Positions 1 to 5,907 of a DNA stretch of 7,994 nucleotides are shown here, one piece after another (the stretch's first letter is position 1; every line of letters begins with the position of its first letter). The translations under genes were made by a program, and so were the position numbers. The notes beneath the pieces are model-generated. The model saw only the letters and a list, made by a program, of their open reading frames with translations, was not told where the DNA came from and searched no databases. Source of the stretch: Thermoflexales bacterium (lineage in GTDB: Bacteria > Chloroflexota > Anaerolineae > S140-20); NCBI GenBank assembly GCA_015484715.1, contig WFUY01000206.1:1-7994 (forward strand). The letters run 5' to 3'.

Positions 1-1281
1 CGTCTCTACCTCACCGACCCCTACCTGACCCACTTCCAAGCGCGGGTGATCCGGCGGTTGAGCTACCAGAACCAGCCGGCCGTCGTCCTGGATCGGACCG
101 CCTTCTACCCCACCTCCGGCGGTCAGCCGGCCGACCGAGGCCGACTGAACGGGGTGGAGGTGACCGATGTGTTGATCCTGAAGGAGGGCCACGACCGGGG
201 GGATATGACCGCCCCCATCCTGCACATGCTGGCCGCGCCGATCCTGGAGGATGAGGTCACGGGCGAGGTGGACTGGAACCGCCGCTTCGACCACATGCAA
301 CAGCACACCGGCCAGCACATCCTCTCCCAGGCTCTCCTCCGCGTCGCCCGGGCCGAGACGCTCTCCTTCCACCTGAGCCCGGCCACCCACCGGGGGCTGG
401 AGACGGCGACCATTGACCTGAATCAGCGTCGGCTGCTCCCCTCGCTGGTGGCCCAGGCCGAGCAACTGGCCAACCAGATCGTCTGGGAGAACCGTCCCGT
501 CACCGCCCGCATCGTCTCTCCCGAAGAGTTGGCCCAGTTGCCCTTGCGCCGTCCCCCCGCCGTGGCGGGGGCGGTGCGGGTCGTGGAGGTCACCGACTTC
601 GACTTCTCTGCCTGTGGGGGCACCCACGTCTCCTACACCGGCGAGATCGGGATCATCAAGGTGGTCCGGGTGGAGAACCGAGGGGAGAAGACGCGCCTTT
701 TCTTCCGCTGTGGGGGGCGGGCCCTGGCCGATTACCGGCGTAAGACCGAGATCCTCCAGGAACTGGTCACGATGCTGAACGTCGGCGATGGGGACCTGGA
801 CAGGACGGTGACCCGACTGCTGGAGGAGAACCGGGCGCTGCGCCGGGAGTTGCAGGCTGCTCAGGGGCGGCTGCTCGACCACGAGGCCCAGGAGTTGCTG
901 GCCGCTGCGCCGACCGTCGGTCCCGTGCGCCTGGTCGTCGCCACCTTTCGGGGGCGGAAGCCCCGGGAGCTGACCGCTCTGGCCCGGGCCCTGATCGCCC
1001 ATCCCCACGTGGTCGCCCTGCTGGGTTCCCAGATCGCCGGGACGGCCCGCTTCTGCTTCGCCTGTTCGGCGGCCCTCGACCTCTCGATGGCGGAACTGGT
1101 GCGGAGCACCGACGGCGTGCTGGAGAAGGTCCGTGGGGGAGGACGACCCGACTTCGCCCAGGGCGGTGGTCGTCTGAGCGATGCCCATCAACTGGAGGCA
1201 GCGATGGCCCTGGTGGTCCAGCGGGTTCGGGATCGTCTGGCGGGGGCGGACGGTGGATCGCAAGGGGCGGTCGGCAGGTGA
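1..1281 (+). CDS. alaX: Alanyl-tRNA editing protein, AlaX long type (5' end outside window)
   Basis: This is a trans-editing hydrolase that removes wrongly attached amino acids (Ser or Gly in the known family) from tRNA-Ala in the cytoplasm. The reading frame is open from base 1 and codons 1-15 (RLYLTDPYLTHFQAR) look like the usual AlaX N-terminus, so the GTG at 46 is probably not the start; only a few residues should be missing. Counting codons from base 1, the zinc motif HTGQH lies at 102-106 and the second half, CGGTH, at 205-209. An early strand reads DRTAFYPTSGGQPADRG, typical of the AlaX/AlaRS second domain. A probable coiled coil (about 255-295) leads to a DHHA1 domain ending in a glycine-rich motif RPDFAQGGG near 382-390. 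The segments TLSFHL and ATIDL are AlaX-like rather than AlaRS-like, so a full alanyl-tRNA synthetase is unlikely, though the upstream sequence is not visible. First gene of a co-directional cluster. Confidence 0.9.
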   Translation, partial: RLYLTDPYLTHFQARVIRRLSYQNQPAVVLDRTAFYPTSGGQPADRGRLNGVEVTDVLILKEGHDRGDMTAPILHMLAAPILEDEVTGEVDWNRRFDHMQQHTGQHILSQALLRVARAETLSFHLSPATHRGLETATIDLNQRRLLPSLVAQAEQLANQIVWENRPVTARIVSPEELAQLPLRRPPAVAGAVRVVEVTDFDFSACGGTHVSYTGEIGIIKVVRVENRGEKTRLFFRCGGRALADYRRKTEILQELVTMLNVGDGDLDRTVTRLLEENRALRRELQAAQGRLLDHEAQELLAAAPTVGPVRLVVATFRGRKPRELTALARALIAHPHVVALLGSQIAGTARFCFACSAALDLSMAELVRSTDGVLEKVRGGGRPDFAQGGGRLSDAHQLEAAMALVVQRVRDRLAGADGGSQGAVGR

Positions 1282-1311
1282 CAGTCAGCAGATTGCGGAC
1301 AGCGGACAACC

Positions 1312-1319
1312 AAGGAGGT
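1312..1319 (+). promoter_or_regulatory. Ribosome binding site deciding the start at 1329
   Basis: AAGGAGGT lies nine bases before the ATG at 1329. This favours that ATG over the in-frame GTG at 1278, which overlaps the alaX stop codon, has no comparable site before it and would add 17 residues of non-domain-like sequence. The 47-base gap before the ATG also holds a perfect tandem heptamer, GCGGACA twice, at 1295-1308, of no evident role. Confidence 0.8.
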
Positions 1320-1328
1320 CTGCCGGAC

Positions 1329-2162
1329 ATGGAAGAGATTGCGCCCGACATCTACGTCGAAACCGGCTACCGGGGCGTCAACGTGGGCTGTATCCTCACA
1401 GAGGTAGGGGTGATCTGTGTGGACACCCCGTTGTTGCCCGGAGACGCCCGGCACTGGCGGGCCCGCATCGCCGAGTTCACCGATCATCCCATCCGTTTCG
1501 TCATCTACACCAACCACCGCCAGGACCGAGTGCTGGGGACCGAGTTCCTGGGCGGCCGGCCGGTGGCCCACGAGATGGCCTGGCCGGCCATGGCCTCCTA
1601 CACCGAAGAGGCCTTTCGCCAGGCCCTTGTTGCAGAGCTGGGCGAGCAGGACCCGGCCATTGAGAAGGTGACCGTTCGTCTGCCGGAGATCACCTTCAGC
1701 CGGCACCTCATCTTGCCGGTGGATGGTCAGGAGATCCGTCTGCTCCACGCCACGGGGACCGCCCTCTGGGTCTACGTGCCGGAGCAGCGGGTCCTCTTCG
1801 CCGGCGACACCGTCGTCGTCGGTGCCGTCCCGGGCCTGGAGCAGATGGACCTGGAGGCGTGGTTGGCGGCCCTGGAGCGCTTGCGGCAGGGGGAGATCGC
1901 CGTGGACCTCATCGTGCCTGCCTATGGACCGGTTAGCGATCTCTCGGCGGTGGGGCCGATGATCGCTTTTCTGGAGCAGGTCAGGGATGCCGTTGGGGCT
2001 TTCTGCCAGGCCGGTCGGCCCCGAACCGAGCTGATCGAACTGATCCCTGACCTCCTTGCCCCCCTCACCCTCTCCGCTCAATCCCCCGAGGAGGCGGAGG
2101 TCCTGCTGAGGCAAGGATTGGAGTACCTCTACGAGCAGAAGGTGAGCACGGGCCGGAAATGA
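1329..2162 (+). CDS. Metallo-beta-lactamase-fold protein with degenerate metal site
   Basis: The 277-residue product has the layout of the metallo-beta-lactamase superfamily: an N-terminal strand region (DIYVETGYRGVNVG), the VICVDTP strand, the metal-motif loop, then LWVYVPEQRVLFAGDTVVVG and a late VPAYGPV turn. The usual HxHxDH motif is here N62-H63-R64-Q65-D66-R67, so its three histidines have become Asn, Arg and Arg and only the Asp is kept. The next ligand (GHT in relatives) reads A141-T142-G143, the bridging Asp is kept in AGD (D160), and the last His (PGHG in relatives) is Y199 in PAYG. It is therefore unlikely to bind a normal dinuclear zinc centre and may be a non-hydrolytic binding protein. 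H63 is displaced by one position and could in principle still bind something. The C-terminal 60 residues look helical. Its stop overlaps the next gene's ATG, so the two are probably co-translated. Specific function unknown. Confidence 0.8.
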   Translation: MEEIAPDIYVETGYRGVNVGCILTEVGVICVDTPLLPGDARHWRARIAEFTDHPIRFVIYTNHRQDRVLGTEFLGGRPVAHEMAWPAMASYTEEAFRQALVAELGEQDPAIEKVTVRLPEITFSRHLILPVDGQEIRLLHATGTALWVYVPEQRVLFAGDTVVVGAVPGLEQMDLEAWLAALERLRQGEIAVDLIVPAYGPVSDLSAVGPMIAFLEQVRDAVGAFCQAGRPRTELIELIPDLLAPLTLSAQSPEEAEVLLRQGLEYLYEQKVSTGRK

Positions 2163-3100
2163 CCAAACTGGTCACACCGGAGCAGCCCCGCACCCCGGCG
2201 GACGAGTTGCGGGCGCTCCTGGACCGCTGTGAGCACCGGGTGAGCCACCTGCAGGGGGCCGGTCCTCAAGCGCTGGAGCTCCTGCGCGATCTGGACCGGG
2301 TGGCTGTCCTCCTCACCACGCTGGAGCGGAAGGGGATGGACGTGCGACCGGAGCGGGCACGTCTGGAGACGGTCGAGGGGCAGCTCCGCCACCAGGCTGC
2401 TCGCTTCGTGGCCGAGGTCGGTCCTCGGCTGGTGGCGGAACGTCCTCGCGGTGGGCGGTGGTGGTGGCACCTGGACGAGGTGGTCGCCCAGCAGCGACGC
2501 CGGGCCCGGCGGCGTCTTCTGAAGATCGGGCTGGCGGTGATAGTCCTGATCACCGTCGCCGCCTTCCTGTACCAACGCTTCCTGGCCCCCCCTCCGGAAC
2601 TGCGGGCCTACCTGGACTGGTTGGACCAAGGGCAGATGGCCTTCACCCAGGGCAAGCTGGAGGAGGCAGTCCAAGCCTTCGAGGAGGCAGCCCGACTCCA
2701 GCCGAAGGAGTACGAGCCCTATCTCTGGCTGAACCTCCTCTACCGGCGGTTGGGGGATGAGGCGGCGGCGCGGCGGGCCTTCCAGGAGGCCCGTCGTCGC
2801 CTGCCCGATGAGAGCTGGGCCTACATCTACCGGGGGGAGCTCTTCCTAGGGACAGGCGACCTGGAAGCAGCGGCGGCTGATGCTGAGGCGGCCCTGGCCC
2901 TCACGCCCGACCGGCCTGAAGCCCTCTACCTGGCCGCCCGGGTGGCCGCTCTGCGGGGGGAGGTTGACCGGGCCATCGAAATGCTGCGGCGGACGGCAGA
3001 GCTGGCCGCTGCCCAGGACAACGCCCAACTGGAGGCTCTGGCCCGCACCGAGATGGCCTTCCTGCTCCAGCAACTGCCCCTCCCGACGCCTACCTTCTGA
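2159..3100 (+). CDS. Single-pass membrane protein with C-terminal TPR repeats
   Basis: A 313-residue protein with three parts. Residues 1-118 are charged and mostly helical, perhaps partly coiled coil, ending in a WWWHLDEV patch and a basic run (RRRARRR). Residues 123-140 (IGLAVIVLITVAAFLYQR) form one transmembrane helix. Residues 150-300 are alanine- and leucine-rich helical repeats with TPR spacing, for example GKLEEAVQAFEEAARLQP, GDEAAARRAFQEA, GDLEAAAADAEAALALTP and GEVDRAIEMLRRTAEL, giving about four repeats. By the positive-inside rule the N-terminus should be cytoplasmic and the TPRs outside; this is inference. TPRs bind protein partners, and the partner is unknown. The ATG overlaps the previous stop (ATGA). 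The nearest Shine-Dalgarno-like site (AAGGTGAG, 2139-2146) is twelve bases away, which suits translational coupling. I do not recognise the N-terminal domain. Confidence 0.85.
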   Translation: MTKLVTPEQPRTPADELRALLDRCEHRVSHLQGAGPQALELLRDLDRVAVLLTTLERKGMDVRPERARLETVEGQLRHQAARFVAEVGPRLVAERPRGGRWWWHLDEVVAQQRRRARRRLLKIGLAVIVLITVAAFLYQRFLAPPPELRAYLDWLDQGQMAFTQGKLEEAVQAFEEAARLQPKEYEPYLWLNLLYRRLGDEAAARRAFQEARRRLPDESWAYIYRGELFLGTGDLEAAAADAEAALALTPDRPEALYLAARVAALRGEVDRAIEMLRRTAELAAAQDNAQLEALARTEMAFLLQQLPLPTPTF

Positions 3101-3117
3101 GGGGTGCCCCGACCGAG

Positions 3118-3123
3118 AGGAGG
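3118..3123 (+). promoter_or_regulatory. Ribosome binding site for the GTG start at 3129
   Basis: AGGAGG sits five bases before the GTG at 3129 and is the main evidence that the small frame there is a real gene starting at that codon, not at an upstream codon inside the TPR gene. Confidence 0.8.
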
Positions 3124-3128
3124 TCATA

Positions 3129-3386
3129 GTGGCAACGATAGACCTGGAACGGGTAAAAGCGGTGAAGGTAACCCACGAGGCCGAGCTGCTGCGCAAAGCC
3201 AACGTCGTGGGAGTGGGCATCGGCTTTCGGCAGCGGGGAGGACGGCAGACCGACGAGGTCTGTATCGTCGTCTCGGTGCACGAGAAGGTTCCCCTGGACC
3301 AACTCGCCCCCGACGACCGCATCCCCGCCGAGCTGGAAGGCGTGCCGGTGGATGTCCAGGAGGTGGGGGTCATCCGGGCTTTTTAA
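3129..3386 (+). CDS. Small 85-residue protein, like the N-terminal module of Nal1/trypsin-like proteins
   Basis: The product begins VATIDLERVKAVKVTHEAEL after a GTG start with a good Shine-Dalgarno site, 28 bases after the TPR gene. Its core, NVVGVGIGFRQRGGRQTDE followed by VCIVVSVHEKVPLDQL, then DRIP and EGVPVDVQEVG, resembles from memory the short alpha/beta module found at the front of bacterial Nal1-like proteins with a trypsin-like domain. Here the frame stops (TAA, 3384-3386) right after EVGVIRAF, where relatives normally continue into the protease part, and the next gene begins 42 bases later, so no protease domain can follow. No signal peptide or membrane segment is seen. It may be a genuine stand-alone domain or the remnant of a deleted protease. 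Function unknown. Reality of the gene is well supported by its coding pattern and ribosome binding site; the family match is moderate. Confidence 0.75.
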   Translation: MATIDLERVKAVKVTHEAELLRKANVVGVGIGFRQRGGRQTDEVCIVVSVHEKVPLDQLAPDDRIPAELEGVPVDVQEVGVIRAF

Positions 3387-3428
3387 CAGAGCACCGTCGG
3401 AAACACCGCTGGGTAGGAGGAATGAGGG

Positions 3429-4349
3429 ATGAGCGCCGTCGTTGAGGTGCGCGATCTGCGCAAGTACTACGGGGAGATTAAAGCGGTAGACGGCATTAGC
3501 TTCACCGTGGGCCGAGGCGAGATCTTCGGGATGCTGGGGCCGAACGGGGCGGGGAAGACGACCACTGTGGAGATCATCGAGGGATTGCGCCGGGCCGACA
3601 GCGGTCAGGTGACCGTGCTGGGGCTGGATGTGCGCCGGCAACCCGACGCCGTCAAAGCCCGCATCGGTGTCCAGCTCCAGACCACTGCCCTCTTCCCTCG
3701 GCTCACCGTTCGGGAGGTGCTCAACCTCTTCCGCAGCTTCTTCCCCCAGAGCCGGGAGGCGGACGAGTTGATCGCTATGGTGAACCTGCAGGAGAAAGCC
3801 AACACCCTCACCAAGGAGCTCTCCGGCGGTCAGCGGCAGCGGCTCTCCGTGGCCCTGGCGCTGGTCAACCAGCCGGAGATCATCTTCCTGGACGAGCCCA
3901 CGACCGGGCTCGACCCTCAGGCCCGTCGTTCCCTCTGGGAGGTCATCGAGCAGGTACGGAGCGCGGGCGCTACCGTCTTCCTGACGACCCACTACATGGA
4001 GGAAGCGGAGCGGTTGTGCGACCGGGTGGCGGTGATTGACCACGGCCGCATCATCGCCCTGGATTCCCCCGAGGCCTTGATCCGCGCCCACTTCCAGGAA
4101 CGGGCGGTGGAGTTCGAGATTAACGGCCAGCAGGCGGCCTCCTTCTCTCTGGAGGACCTACCGGCCGTCACCCAGGTCCGCCAGGATGGCAAGACGATCA
4201 CCCTCTACACCAACGATGTGGAGGCTACCCTGGCCGCGCTCTTCGAGCGGGGGCAGCGGACCGGCTTCCAGGTGGATGCGCTTCACGTGCGCCGGGCGAC
4301 GCTGGAGGATGTCTTCCTCAAGCTCACCGGCCGGCGCATTCGGGACTGA
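3429..4349 (+). CDS. ABC transporter ATP-binding protein (ABC-2/drug-exporter type)
   Basis: This 306-residue protein is the ATP-hydrolysing subunit of an exporter. All nucleotide-binding motifs are present: Walker A GPNGAGKTT at 37-45, Q-loop near Q83, signature LSGGQ at 130-134, Walker B IIFLDEP at 150-156 with catalytic E155, D-loop GLD at 159-161 and switch H187 in TTHYMEEAE. After about residue 220 there is a C-terminal extension of about 85 residues (VEFEINGQ... HVRRATLEDVFLKLTGR) of the kind common in CcmA/DrrA-like ATPases. AGGAGG at 3415-3420 precedes the ATG by eight bases. An ATG at 3422 in another frame reads only seven codons and is ignored. The gene directly precedes its permease, 42 bases away. 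The substrate cannot be told from sequence; lipids, drugs or peptides are all possible. Confidence 0.95.
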   Translation: MSAVVEVRDLRKYYGEIKAVDGISFTVGRGEIFGMLGPNGAGKTTTVEIIEGLRRADSGQVTVLGLDVRRQPDAVKARIGVQLQTTALFPRLTVREVLNLFRSFFPQSREADELIAMVNLQEKANTLTKELSGGQRQRLSVALALVNQPEIIFLDEPTTGLDPQARRSLWEVIEQVRSAGATVFLTTHYMEEAERLCDRVAVIDHGRIIALDSPEALIRAHFQERAVEFEINGQQAASFSLEDLPAVTQVRQDGKTITLYTNDVEATLAALFERGQRTGFQVDALHVRRATLEDVFLKLTGRRIRD

Positions 4350-4377
4350 GGTCGGCGATCCACCATCCATCGGGGGC

Positions 4378-4385
4378 AAGGAGGT
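4378..4385 (+). promoter_or_regulatory. Ribosome binding site deciding the permease start
   Basis: AAGGAGGT lies six bases before the ATG at 4392. The in-frame TTG at 4389 would be only three bases away, too close, so the ATG is chosen. Confidence 0.8.
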
Positions 4386-4391
4386 AGGTTG

Positions 4392-5636
4392 ATGCGTGCG
4401 TTGCGAGCGTTGACGGTCGCTGCTGTGAAGGAGTACGTGCGGGACCGGATGGCCCTCTTCTGGACCCTGGCCTTTCCCATCCTCTTCATCCTGATCTTTG
4501 GCCTGCTCTTCAGCGACCCCGACATCAGCGGCTTCCGGGTTGGTGTCGTCTTGGAGGACCCGGAGGATATGGCGGCGGCCGGCTTTTACTGTCAGATGGA
4601 AGCTATGGATCGGGACGAAGGCGGGGAGGCGTTCCCCGCCGACGATCGGGAGCTCTGCCAACGCGCCTTAGAGCGGGCGATTGCCGCTGGCTACGTCTCG
4701 AGCGATACGCTACGCCTCCGGCAGCAGGAGCAAGCGGGATCCGAGGAGGCCCGCCTGCCCCTCTACATCTCGCGGGGTAGCCGTGAGGAGGTGCTGGAGG
4801 CGCTGAAGCAAGGGGACCTGGCCGCTGCCATCCTCTTCCCGGCCGATTTCCAGCTTCAGATGGGACGGGCCTTCGTTCGGAGGGAGCCGGTCCCCATCAC
4901 CATCTACTACGACGCCTCCCAGACGACCCGGGCTCAGGTCCTGCAGGGGATCCTCGGCGGCCTCTTCGAGCGCTTCGACCAGATGGTCACCCAGCGGCCC
5001 CGCATCCTCGCTCCCCGGTTCCAGCCTCTCCAGGCGGAGCACCTGCGGACCATTGACTATATGGTGCCGGGCATCCTGGCCGTCTCACTGATGCAACTGG
5101 GGCTCTTTGCGGCCGGTACGGTCGTCTCGCTGCGGGAGCGCCAGATCCTCAAACGGCTGGGGGCGACGCCCCTGCCCCGCTCCGTCCTGGTCACCAGCCA
5201 GGTCCTCTTCCGGCTGATCATTGCCGTGCTACAGACGGTGCTCATCATCGTCGTGGGCTGGCTCGTCTTCCGGGTGGAGGTGGGGAACCGGCTGGGGATG
5301 CTGGCCCTCTTCGTCTTCCTGGGGGCGCTCACCTTCATCGCGATGGGCTACGTGGTGGCTGCCTTTGCCCGCACCGAGGAGTCCAGCGTCGCCATCGTGC
5401 AGGCCATTCAGTTCCCGATGATGTTCCTCTCCGGGGTCTACTTTCCCATAGATTTCGTCCCCGACTGGATGCAACCGGTGCTCTACGCCCTGCCCCTCAC
5501 CTACCTGGGCGACGCCCTGCGCCAGGTGATGGTGGAAGCCAGCGCCTGGAAGCCCCTCTGGTTGGATGGGCTGGTCCTGTCCGCCTGGCTGGTCGTCTCC
5601 CTGACCATCTCCTTCCGCTTCTTCCGTTGGGAGTGA
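4392..5636 (+). CDS. ABC-2 type permease
   Basis: The 414-residue product is the membrane subunit partnering the ATPase encoded just upstream. It has the ABC-2 layout: a first membrane helix at about 22-41 (FWTLAFPILFILIFGLLF), a large outside loop from about 42 to 222, then five helices near 224-246, 271-294, 303-325, 333-352 and 391-410. The conserved cytoplasmic turn RERQILKRLGATPLP (249-263), the MFLSGVYFPIDFVPDWMQ segment and the PLTYLGDALRQ segment (368-378) are typical. The loop contains a charged stretch at about 66-120 with two cysteines (C67, C89) that seems longer than in ordinary DrrB-like permeases. The pair would form an exporter with two copies of each subunit; the direction of transport is inferred from the family. 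The cargo is unknown. Confidence 0.93.
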   Translation: MRALRALTVAAVKEYVRDRMALFWTLAFPILFILIFGLLFSDPDISGFRVGVVLEDPEDMAAAGFYCQMEAMDRDEGGEAFPADDRELCQRALERAIAAGYVSSDTLRLRQQEQAGSEEARLPLYISRGSREEVLEALKQGDLAAAILFPADFQLQMGRAFVRREPVPITIYYDASQTTRAQVLQGILGGLFERFDQMVTQRPRILAPRFQPLQAEHLRTIDYMVPGILAVSLMQLGLFAAGTVVSLRERQILKRLGATPLPRSVLVTSQVLFRLIIAVLQTVLIIVVGWLVFRVEVGNRLGMLALFVFLGALTFIAMGYVVAAFARTEESSVAIVQAIQFPMMFLSGVYFPIDFVPDWMQPVLYALPLTYLGDALRQVMVEASAWKPLWLDGLVLSAWLVVSLTISFRFFRWE

Positions 5637-5668
5637 GCCATTGGGGAAGATGCCCGGGGCCGCTCAGA

Positions 5669-5808
5669 GCGCCGGAGGGTATCTATTCAGCCTACCCTCC
5701 CGCAGGTCACCGGTCGAAGGCACTTTCAGCCCCGATGGGCTATTTGAAGCACGGTTTCGCGTCAGAAACGCGCTTAACCTGCGGGAGGGTGAATAGTTGC
5801 GCCGGAGG
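5669..5808. repeat. MITE-like element: inverted repeats inside a 10-base direct repeat
   Basis: A perfect direct repeat, GCGCCGGAGG, occurs at 5669-5678 and 5799-5808; the match ends at exactly ten bases on both sides. Between the copies lie 120 bases (about 56% G+C by hand count, lower than the surroundings). Near their ends is an inverted repeat: left arm CTATTCA (5683-5689), a five-base insertion GCCTA, then CCCTCCCGCAGGT (5695-5707); right arm 5777-5796, the exact complement of the left arm without the insertion. No open frame of note is inside. The layout fits a non-autonomous transposable element with a target-site duplication, and ten bases would suit IS4-type transposases. A structured 3' RNA is an alternative reading. 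The relation to any named IS is not established. Confidence 0.55.
5728..5769. other. Two small hairpins inside the inverted-repeat element
   Basis: The interior holds AGCCC-CGAT-GGGCT at 5728-5741, which can be extended partly by CTTTC/GAAG around it, and GTTTC-GCGTCA-GAAAC at 5754-5769. CGCG at 5758-5761 and 5769-5772 could pair as an alternative. With the outer 20-base stem the transcript could fold as a closed stem with two branches, which is why an RNA role is not excluded. Confidence 0.4.
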
Positions 5809-5827
5809 AAGGCTTTGGAAACGAGGA

Positions 5828-5857
5828 TGCCCGGCTCTCCGAGCCGGGCACTCTTTT
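5828..5857 (+). terminator. Intrinsic terminator after the ABC transporter genes
   Basis: A perfect ten-base stem, TGCCCGGCTC paired with GAGCCGGGCA, closes a three-base loop and is followed by CTCTTTT on the plus strand. It lies about 190 bases after the permease stop, with the inverted-repeat element between, so the operon transcript would include that element. On the minus strand the stem is followed only by a weak T-containing run (TCCTCGTTT), so any use for the convergent citrate synthase transcript is less certain. Confidence 0.8.
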
Positions 5858-5870
5858 GGATTTCGGGATC

Positions 5871-5899
5871 GCCGTCGCTCCCCCCCGAACAGCGGCGGC
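5871..5899. other. GC-rich hairpin next to the citrate synthase stop codon
   Basis: GCCGTCGCT (5871-5879) can pair with AGCGGCGGC (5891-5899) across a loop containing seven C residues, with one G-U wobble in plus-strand RNA and one mismatch in minus-strand RNA. It is bracketed by the direct repeat CGGGATC at 5864-5870 and 5903-5909. No T-run follows on either strand, so it is not called a terminator; it could protect the 3' end of the citrate synthase message. Confidence 0.35.
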
Positions 5900-5907
5900 G
5901 GTCGGGA

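Noticed and set aside
1..1281. C-terminal part of a full alanyl-tRNA synthetase
   Set aside because: The first visible codons and the segments after the HTGQH motif match the AlaX pattern. The upstream region is outside the window, so this is strongly disfavoured but not fully excluded.
1278..1328. GTG start overlapping the alaX stop, extending the next protein by 17 residues
   Set aside because: The ATG at 1329 has a far better ribosome binding site and matches the start of the domain. The overlap is suggestive but not enough.
1188..2114. Long open frame on the minus strand opposite the metallo-beta-lactamase-fold gene
   Set aside because: High G+C sequence commonly leaves the antisense frame open. 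The product has no recognisable domain, no ribosome binding site, and the plus-strand gene explains the region.
3387..3428. Possible frameshifted remainder of a protease domain after the small gene
   Set aside because: Only 42 bases separate the genes and none of the frames there continues a recognisable domain, so a simple frameshift cannot explain the missing part.
3090..4091. 333-codon open frame on the minus strand opposite the small gene and the ABC ATPase
   Set aside because: It crosses two well-supported plus-strand genes and their gap, and its composition is that of a mirrored frame.
5683..5796. Riboswitch or integron attC site
   Set aside because: The element lies downstream of both convergent genes, not in a leader, and the arms lack the paired attC core sites. 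No integrase is present.
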